Made by a program: the position numbers and the translations under genes. A stretch of DNA of 9,269 nucleotides from Chloroflexota bacterium (GTDB lineage: Bacteria > Chloroflexota > Anaerolineae > Ardenticatenales > Ardenticatenaceae), in the NCBI GenBank assembly GCA_003520455.1, contig DOUV01001024.1, forward strand, positions 1 through 9,269, in the 5' to 3' direction. Positions 5,122 to 9,269 of the stretch are shown in pieces (the first letter of the stretch is position 1; every line of letters begins with the position of its first letter). A model generated the notes under the pieces. It had not been told where the DNA came from, searched no databases, and saw only the letters and a list, made by a program, of their open reading frames with translations.

Positions 5122-6480
5122 ATGAAAGAGCTCCTCCGTGGCGCGGCAGAGCGGGCGATTCACTATCTGGAAGAGTTAGATGACCGTCGCGTGGCGCCGA
5201 CGCCGGAGGCGATCGATCGTCTTGCAGAATTGGGCGGACCGTTGCCCGAGAAGCCCACTGACCCGGAGATGGTCCTTGGCCTTCTCGACGACATCGGGTC
5301 CCGCGCGGCGGTGGGGAGCGCGGGAGGCCGTTATTTCGGGTTCGTGACGGGCAGTGCGCTTCCGGCCGCGCTCGCCGCCAACTGGCTGGCGGGGGCGTGG
5401 GACCAGAATGGGGTCCTCATCACCGCTTCGCCTGTCGCGGCTGTTCTCGAGGAGATCGCTCTGCGATGGCTTCTCGATGTGCTGGCGCTCCCCCCTGACT
5501 GTGCCGGCTCGTTCGTGACGGGGGCAACGATGGCGAATCTAACGGCGCTGGCGGCTGCCCGCCATGCGGTCTTGGCCAACGCCGGCTGGGATGTGGAAGC
5601 TCAGGGGTTGTTTGGCGCCCCGCCGGTCACGGTTGTCGTGGGTGCCGAGGTCCATACGTCCCTGCTGAAGGCTCTCGGATTACTCGGTTTGGGCCGGGAC
5701 CGGGTGGTCACGGTCCCGACCGATGGGCAGGGGAGGATGCGCCCGGACAGGCTTCCCGCCCTCTCCGGGCCGACGATCGTCTGTATCCAGGCCGGCAACG
5801 TCAATACTGGAGCGTTCGATCCGGCGGCGGAGATCTGCAGGCTGGCTCACGATGCGGGCGCGTGGGTCCATATCGATGGCGCGTTTGGTCTCTGGGCCGC
5901 CGCCGCACCTGAACGGGCCTCCCTCACCGCCGGGATTGCGGATGCGGATTCATGGGCGACCGACGCGCATAAATGGCTCAACGTGCCGTATGACGCTGGC
6001 CTCGCCTTCGTCCGCACCCCTGAATCCCTTCGTGCGGCGATGACGCTTACCGCTGCCTACCTTCCGGTGGAAGCGCGGCGCGAGCCATCGCACTACACGC
6101 CGGAGCTCTCGAGGCGGGCTCGCGGGATCGAGGTCTGGGCAGCTCTGCGGTCGCTCGGGCGAGAGGGGCTCGCCGATCTCGTCGAGCGCTCCTGCCGGTA
6201 CGCTGCCCGCTTCGCTGAGGGCCTTACGGCGGCAGGATATCAAATTCTCAATGAGGTCGTCCTCAATCAGGTGCTCGTCTCATTCGGCGATCCGGAGACG
6301 ACTCGAAGGGTGATTGCCGGGATTCAGGCTGAGGGCACGTGCTGGTGCGGTGGGACCGTGTGGCACGGGCAAACGGCCATGCGGATCAGCGTCTCTTCCT
6401 GGGCGACGACCGCAGAGGACATTGAGCGCAGTCTGGACGCGATCGTCCGCGTGGCTGCCGAACAGGGTGCGGCGCGGTGA
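5122..6480 (+). CDS. Group II PLP-dependent decarboxylase (aromatic-L-amino-acid decarboxylase-like)
   Basis: The protein has 452 residues, close to the usual 470 of group II (fold-type I) amino acid decarboxylases. In order: an N-terminal arm; GGRYFGFVTGSALPAALAANWL (about 68-89), the family's substrate-entry block; SFVTGATMANLTALAAARHA, the phosphate-binding region; VVVGAEVHTSLLKALGLLG with H178, expected to stack on PLP; WVHIDGAFG with D252, contacting the pyridine nitrogen; TDAHKWLNVPYDAGLAF with K284, the Schiff-base lysine; then SRRARGIEVWAALRSLGREGL and the closing GTCWCGGTVWHGQTAMRISVSSWATT. All key residues are present. The start ATG 5122 has GAGG (5112-5115) 6 nt upstream and begins the family's normal N-terminus; an open frame to 4561 is judged non-coding. 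Members convert an L-amino acid to an amine and CO2 in the cytosol; substrate is not evident. It probably heads an operon with the two genes that follow. Confidence 0.88.
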   Translation: MKELLRGAAERAIHYLEELDDRRVAPTPEAIDRLAELGGPLPEKPTDPEMVLGLLDDIGSRAAVGSAGGRYFGFVTGSALPAALAANWLAGAWDQNGVLITASPVAAVLEEIALRWLLDVLALPPDCAGSFVTGATMANLTALAAARHAVLANAGWDVEAQGLFGAPPVTVVVGAEVHTSLLKALGLLGLGRDRVVTVPTDGQGRMRPDRLPALSGPTIVCIQAGNVNTGAFDPAAEICRLAHDAGAWVHIDGAFGLWAAAAPERASLTAGIADADSWATDAHKWLNVPYDAGLAFVRTPESLRAAMTLTAAYLPVEARREPSHYTPELSRRARGIEVWAALRSLGREGLADLVERSCRYAARFAEGLTAAGYQILNEVVLNQVLVSFGDPETTRRVIAGIQAEGTCWCGGTVWHGQTAMRISVSSWATTAEDIERSLDAIVRVAAEQGAAR

Positions 6481-6483
6481 GGA

Positions 6484-6493
6484 GCAACGTTGC
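6484..6493. other. 10-bp perfect palindrome GCAACGTTGC in the gap after the decarboxylase
   Basis: The palindrome lies 4 nt after the decarboxylase stop, in the 46-nt gap before the next gene. It may be a small protein-binding site or a chance self-complementary sequence. No other copy was noticed in the window. Confidence 0.2.
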
Positions 6494-6526
6494 GAGCGTT
6501 CCTGGTATGAGGAAGGAGAGGTGCGG

Positions 6527-7357
6527 GTGAGAGCGACGTACGAGACGCACGCCAGGGGGATTCGCATCGTCCCGGGGCAGTGGCGTCCTCACTACCCGTT
6601 CGAGCAGATTGCCTGGGTCAGCCCGCCCTGGCCGAGCCAGGAGTACATCTGGTTGGATTTCCCGGAGGCCATCTTCTCTGATTCGCGATTGCTCTTCCTC
6701 AGCCACGTCAACCCGGCGTATCCCGCACTCTTCCCCGACCTGCCCAAAGTGCCGTGGCGGACGACCGCAGGCAGCCTCTCGTTCGAACGCACTCTTCCCA
6801 ACGAGGTTCACTTCGCTGGAGCGCTCGTCCGGAATGGTGACTCGGCGCTCTCGCTCGAGCTCTCCGTTGACAACCGGAGTGACGAGCCGCTGAAAGAGAT
6901 CAGGGTTCAGACGTGCGCCTATCTGCGGGGAATCAAAGAGTTCTCGGACTGTACGGCGCAGAATAAATTTGTCCACGTACCCGGCGCCGGGTGGCAATCT
7001 TTCGGTCACGCGCTGCTTGCCGATCGGGAGACCGGGCGCTTCCGACTGGGCTGGCGGGGCGGGCGGCGGCTGGCGGATCTTCCCGTGATGGTGACGCGCT
7101 CGAGTCAGGCGGAGCGCATCGTGGCGATGACGTGGTACGATGATACGTTCGCGCTGGTTTCTAATCCCAAACACCCCTGCATGCACGCCGACCCCGCGTT
7201 CCCCGACCTCGAACCCGGCCAGAAGGTGACGGTTCGAGGGGAGTTGCTGTTTTTCGCGGGAGCCATCGATGAATTTGCGGCCGAGTTTGAGCGACGATAC
7301 AGAGAAGGCTTCCACCGCCTATCTGGTGGAGTCAGGAAATCTTATGGCCAACCTTGA
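6527..7357 (+). CDS. Uncharacterised protein of 276 residues, probably beta-rich
   Basis: I do not recognise an established family. The protein is rich in Trp, Phe, Pro and Tyr, and many short alternating hydrophobic stretches suggest beta-sandwich strands. Striking blocks are WVSPPWPSQEYIWLDFPEAIF (near the N-terminus), FLSHVNPAYPALFPDLPKVPW, VDNRSDEPLKEIRVQTCAYLRGIKEFSD, RLGWRGGRRLADLPVMVT, MTWYDDTFALVSNPKHPCMHADP and FPDLEPGQKVTVRGELLFFAG. There is no signal peptide or membrane segment, so it is probably cytosolic. Conserved-looking His/Asp/Cys clusters (KHPCMHADP) could bind metal or substrate. The start is GTG 6527, 8 nt after AAGGAG (6513-6518); GTG 6521 is too close to it, and an open frame back to 6314 overlaps the decarboxylase. 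It follows the decarboxylase by 46 nt and overlaps the amidase by 14 nt, so a role in the same pathway is likely. It could be a sugar- or substrate-binding partner or an unknown enzyme. Confidence 0.75.
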   Translation: MRATYETHARGIRIVPGQWRPHYPFEQIAWVSPPWPSQEYIWLDFPEAIFSDSRLLFLSHVNPAYPALFPDLPKVPWRTTAGSLSFERTLPNEVHFAGALVRNGDSALSLELSVDNRSDEPLKEIRVQTCAYLRGIKEFSDCTAQNKFVHVPGAGWQSFGHALLADRETGRFRLGWRGGRRLADLPVMVTRSSQAERIVAMTWYDDTFALVSNPKHPCMHADPAFPDLEPGQKVTVRGELLFFAGAIDEFAAEFERRYREGFHRLSGGVRKSYGQP

Positions 7358-8759
7358 ACTGCACCGACTGACGATTGAAGAACTGGGCCCGCTGCTGCGG
7401 AACAAGACGGTCTCGCCCACGGAGGTGACCGGGCATTTCCTGGAGCGCATTGCAACCCTGGGCGAGCACACGAATGCCTACATCACTGTCATGGCAGAGG
7501 CAGCCATGGCGGAGGCGCGGGCGCGCGAGGCGGAGATCCTGGCTGGGGAGTATCGCGGGCCGTTGCACGGGATTCCCGTTGCGCTGAAGGATCTATACGA
7601 CACCGCTGGCGTCCGGACCACGGCGGCGAGCAAGATTTTCGCAGACCGGGTCCCCGAGCAAGATGCAACGACCGTCAGGTTGCTGCGCGAAGCCGGGGCG
7701 ATCATTATCGGCAAAACCAACCTGCACGAGTGGGCGTTTGGCGTCACCAACGAGCGCTCCTACTTCGGGCCGACTCGCAACCCGTGGGATCTCGATCGCA
7801 TCACGGGTGGGTCCAGCGGCGGCTCCGGAGCCGCCGTTGCGGCGGATCTCTGCGTCGCCGCGACGGGCTCCGACACAGGTGGGTCAATTCGCATCCCGAG
7901 CGCCTTGTGTGGCACCGTCGGGCTCAAACCGACGTTCGGCCGGATCAGTTGTACCGGTCTTGTCCCATTGGCATGGAGCCTCGATCACCCCGGTCCGATG
8001 ACGAAGTCCGTGTATGATGCCGCGGTGATGCTTGGTGTCATGGCCGGCTGGGATCCAAAGGACCCGGCGACCCTGAACGCCCCCGTTCCAGACTACAGGG
8101 CGACGTTGCGGAGCGGTGTTCAGGGGCTGCGCATTGCCGTCGACCCAGACTGCGCCTTTTCCGAGGTTGACGAGGACGTTGGGGCGGCCGTCAAGCAGGC
8201 CGTGACGGTGCTTGAGGGATTGGGGGCTGAGGTGGTCGAGGTCGCACTGCCGCGGATCGATGAGGCGCGCGACGCGGCACTGACCATTCTGATCTCTGAC
8301 GCGGCGGCCTATCACGAGCAGTTCCTCACGACCCGGCCGGAGGATTATGAGCCGGGCGGGGCTCGGACGCGACTGGAACCCGCGCGCTCGATTCGAGCCG
8401 TCGACTATGCGCGGGCCGAGCGGACTCGCCAGTGGATCCAGCGTGACTTCGCGTCGCTGTTCGAGCAGGTCGATCTGTTCGCCACGCCGACGACCGCGAT
8501 CCCCGCTCCCCGTCTCGGGCAGGCTGATACTGCAATCTCGGGCGGAATCATCTCGGTGTTGGCCGGGCTCACGCGCTTTACGCGCCTTTTCAACCTGGTT
8601 GGGAGCCCGGCCATCAGCGTCCCGTGCGGGTTTTCCAGGGATGGGCTGCCAATCGGCTTGCAACTCATTGGCGCCCATCTCCGTGAAGCGATAGTCCTGA
8701 GAGCGGCCTATGCCTACGAGAGCGCTACGGACTGGCACCGCCGTTCGCCCTCACTGTGA
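7344..8759 (+). CDS. Amidase-signature family hydrolase
   Basis: This is a complete 471-residue amidase (GatA/FAAH/AtzF superfamily). The Ser-cisSer-Lys triad is intact: K82 in [15 protein letters not shown]157 in [15 protein letters not shown] and S181 in [16 protein letters not shown]. The spacings of 75 and 24 residues equal those of fatty acid amide hydrolase (K142/S217/S241). The downstream block [27 protein letters not shown] and the C-terminal [24 protein letters not shown] are also typical. Start ATG 7344 has AGGA (7334-7337) 6 nt upstream, inside the end of the preceding gene, which it overlaps by 14 nt, implying translational coupling. An ATG at 7269 would add 25 residues with no support. 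It hydrolyses a C-N bond of an amide to acid and ammonia or amine. Since it sits with a decarboxylase rather than gatB/gatC, a catabolic amidase is more likely than the tRNA amidotransferase subunit. The substrate is unknown. Confidence 0.93.
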   Translation: MANLELHRLTIEELGPLLRNKTVSPTEVTGHFLERIATLGEHTNAYITVMAEAAMAEARAREAEILAGEYRGPLHGIPVALKDLYDTAGVRTTAASKIFADRVPEQDATTVRLLREAGAIIIGKTNLHEWAFGVTNERSYFGPTRNPWDLDRITGGSSGGSGAAVAADLCVAATGSDTGGSIRIPSALCGTVGLKPTFGRISCTGLVPLAWSLDHPGPMTKSVYDAAVMLGVMAGWDPKDPATLNAPVPDYRATLRSGVQGLRIAVDPDCAFSEVDEDVGAAVKQAVTVLEGLGAEVVEVALPRIDEARDAALTILISDAAAYHEQFLTTRPEDYEPGGARTRLEPARSIRAVDYARAERTRQWIQRDFASLFEQVDLFATPTTAIPAPRLGQADTAISGGIISVLAGLTRFTRLFNLVGSPAISVPCGFSRDGLPIGLQLIGAHLREAIVLRAAYAYESATDWHRRSPSL

Positions 8760-8781
8760 TAACCGGCGCTCTGTCTCGACG

Positions 8782-8958
8782 GGCTCAGAATTCGTGCTTT
8801 TCATCGAGTTCGTGCGCTCCAACCTGGCCGATCTGCCCGGTGTGCACCTCGTCATCTACGCTACTCTGATGATAGTCATCATGATTTATTATCCTGGCGG
8901 ATTCACGCAGTTGTACAGCTCGGTCCGTGCGCGAGTCCGGGAGTTGATGCAGCGGTAG
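8782..8958 (+). pseudogene. C-terminal remnant of a LivM-type branched-chain amino acid ABC transporter permease
   Basis: After the amidase stop a frame gives about 58 residues that read as the end of a LivM permease: FVLFIEFVRSNLADLPGVHL, the last membrane segment VIYATLMIVIMIYYPGGF (LivM proteins end with an IYG-LLLILVM-LFRPGG-like segment) and a basic tail SSVRARVRELMQR, ending at TAG 8956-8958. Whole LivM proteins have about 300-350 residues with 8-10 membrane segments; only the last is left. The frame stays open upstream to an ATG at 8710 inside the amidase, but those residues are an out-of-frame reading of the amidase end. No Shine-Dalgarno with a start codon fits. The rest of the gene was probably lost by deletion, joining its tail to the amidase region. 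A transporter remnant next to an amidase hints at former uptake of an amide or amino acid. A functional one-span peptide is unlikely. Confidence 0.7.
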
Positions 8959-8996
8959 GGCTGGCGGCGATCACAGACGGCGAGTTGCTGGCCGGG

Positions 8997-9036
8997 AGAG
9001 CGTTTTTCTTCGGCTCTGAATGAGGGGCGCTCTTTT
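8997..9036 (+). terminator. Candidate terminator after the amidase/LivM-remnant region
   Basis: AGAGCG (8997-9002) is complementary to CGCTCT (9028-9033), which runs directly into TTTT (9033-9036). The loop is long (25 nt) and the stem only 6 bp plus a G-U pair, so this is a weak but well-placed candidate. It lies 39 nt after the LivM remnant stop and before the control region of the next gene. Confidence 0.4.
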
Positions 9037-9101
9037 ACCGCTTGTTTACGGAATCTTCACCCTGCGTTCCCCCTCCATGTCTCCACCTATTTGCTTTTCC
9101 C

Positions 9102-9110
9102 TGCTACACT
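9102..9110 (+). promoter_or_regulatory. Possible extended -10 promoter (TGCTACACT) for the gene starting at 9262
   Basis: TG-C-TACACT fits the extended -10 pattern TGnTAnnnT of a housekeeping sigma factor. No good -35 hexamer is found 17 bp upstream, which extended -10 promoters can tolerate. The surrounding 40 bp (9050-9110) are more A/T-rich and pyrimidine-rich than the neighbourhood, as expected for a promoter. A start near 9117 would give a leader of about 145 nt. Confidence 0.35.
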
Positions 9111-9261
9111 TGTAGGGAGGGCAGTCAGATCGATATGACTTCGATACGAGAGCGCGGAGATTGGCGGTCGGCGATTGAGATCTTTGGCATCGTGTCCAAC
9201 TCGTCAATTGGCTGTTAGCCTCTGACAGTGATCTCCGATCTCCATCGTGAGGAGGCTTCAA
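9111..9261 (+). other. Putative 5' leader of the next gene, with small inverted repeats
   Basis: The stretch between the promoter candidate and the start codon is non-coding on both strands as far as I can tell. It can form CTGTTAG/CTGACAG (9210-9226, one G-U pair, loop CCT), and GGAGAT (near 9157) or GAGATC (near 9178) can pair with the repeated GATCTCC-GATCTCC just before the ribosome site. No T-box, known riboswitch core or tRNA was recognised. A structured leader is possible but unproven. Confidence 0.3.
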
Positions 9262-9269
9262 ATGGGCAG
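9262..9269 (+). CDS. Start of the next gene (first codons only)
   Basis: ATG at 9262-9264 is preceded by a strong Shine-Dalgarno GAGGAGG (9249-9255) with 6-nt spacing. The window ends after Met-Gly and part of the third codon, so the product cannot be named. Confidence 0.7.

Noticed and set aside
6386..7315. 309-codon - strand open frame opposite the uncharacterised gene
   Set aside because: The + strand gene has a good ribosome site, coupling to the amidase and protein-like composition; the - strand frame is Arg-rich and has none of these.
7884..8738. Long - strand open frame opposite the amidase
   Set aside because: High G+C antisense shadow of an intact amidase; Arg/Pro/Gly-rich translation without recognisable motifs.
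9130..9190. TTCGATAC resembling a tRNA T-loop
   Set aside because: The flanking bases do not form a T-stem and no acceptor, D or anticodon arms are found.
9046..9261. 71-codon - strand open frame in the last intergenic region
   Set aside because: No ribosome site, no motif, and it covers the probable promoter and leader of the next + strand gene.
1..9269. CRISPR array, transposase, integrase or toxin-antitoxin genes
   Set aside because: No regularly spaced repeats and no such protein motifs were seen in any frame; the gene fragments are explained by deletion without a visible mobile element.

Overview
The window is G+C-rich bacterial DNA with closely spaced genes, mostly on the + strand, and frequent GTG starts behind good Shine-Dalgarno sequences. 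Gene content (an ALS-type ThDP enzyme, a DegT aminotransferase, VOC, GNAT and SnoaL-like proteins, a group II decarboxylase, an amidase and Liv-type transporter debris) fits a metabolically versatile heterotroph. The style recalls Chloroflexota (Thermomicrobia-like) or Actinobacteria, but there is no rRNA or marker gene, so the taxonomy is a guess.

Layout. (1) 1-547 is the C-terminal ThDP-binding part of an acetolactate-synthase-like enzyme that starts outside the window. (2) 655-1920 is a complete DegT/DnrJ/EryC1/StrS-type PLP aminotransferase, followed by a large imperfect hairpin. (3) 2018-3686 is a tight + strand cluster of a VOC/glyoxalase-fold protein, a GNAT acetyltransferase and, overlapping it by ATGA, the first third of a malate/L-lactate dehydrogenase (Ldh2 family) that stops abruptly. 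(4) 3687-4060 has no recognisable gene but ends in a perfect 13-bp hairpin between convergent genes. (5) 4061-4489 on the - strand is a small SnoaL-like/NTF2-fold protein. (6) 4490-5121 is a gene-free divergent region of about 630 bp with repeated GTGTTC half-sites. (7) 5122-8759 is a probable three-gene operon: group II PLP decarboxylase, an uncharacterised protein of about 276 residues, and an amidase-signature hydrolase with an intact Lys-Ser-Ser triad. (8) 8782-8958 is the C-terminal end of a LivM-type branched-chain amino acid permease without the rest of the gene. (9) 8959-9269 holds a terminator candidate, a possible extended -10 promoter, a leader of about 150 nt and the first three codons of the next gene.

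How the genes may work together. Amidase and decarboxylase side by side, next to debris of an amino acid/amide transporter, suggest uptake and breakdown of an amide or amino acid derivative. That is inference from context; no substrate can be read from the sequence. The two gene fragments (Ldh2 N-terminus, LivM C-terminus) show that the region has lost DNA and is an eroding catabolic accessory region. I did not find a clear new defence, mobile or RNA-based system. The best candidates for follow-up are the decarboxylase-unknown-amidase operon and the GTGTTC-rich control region before it.
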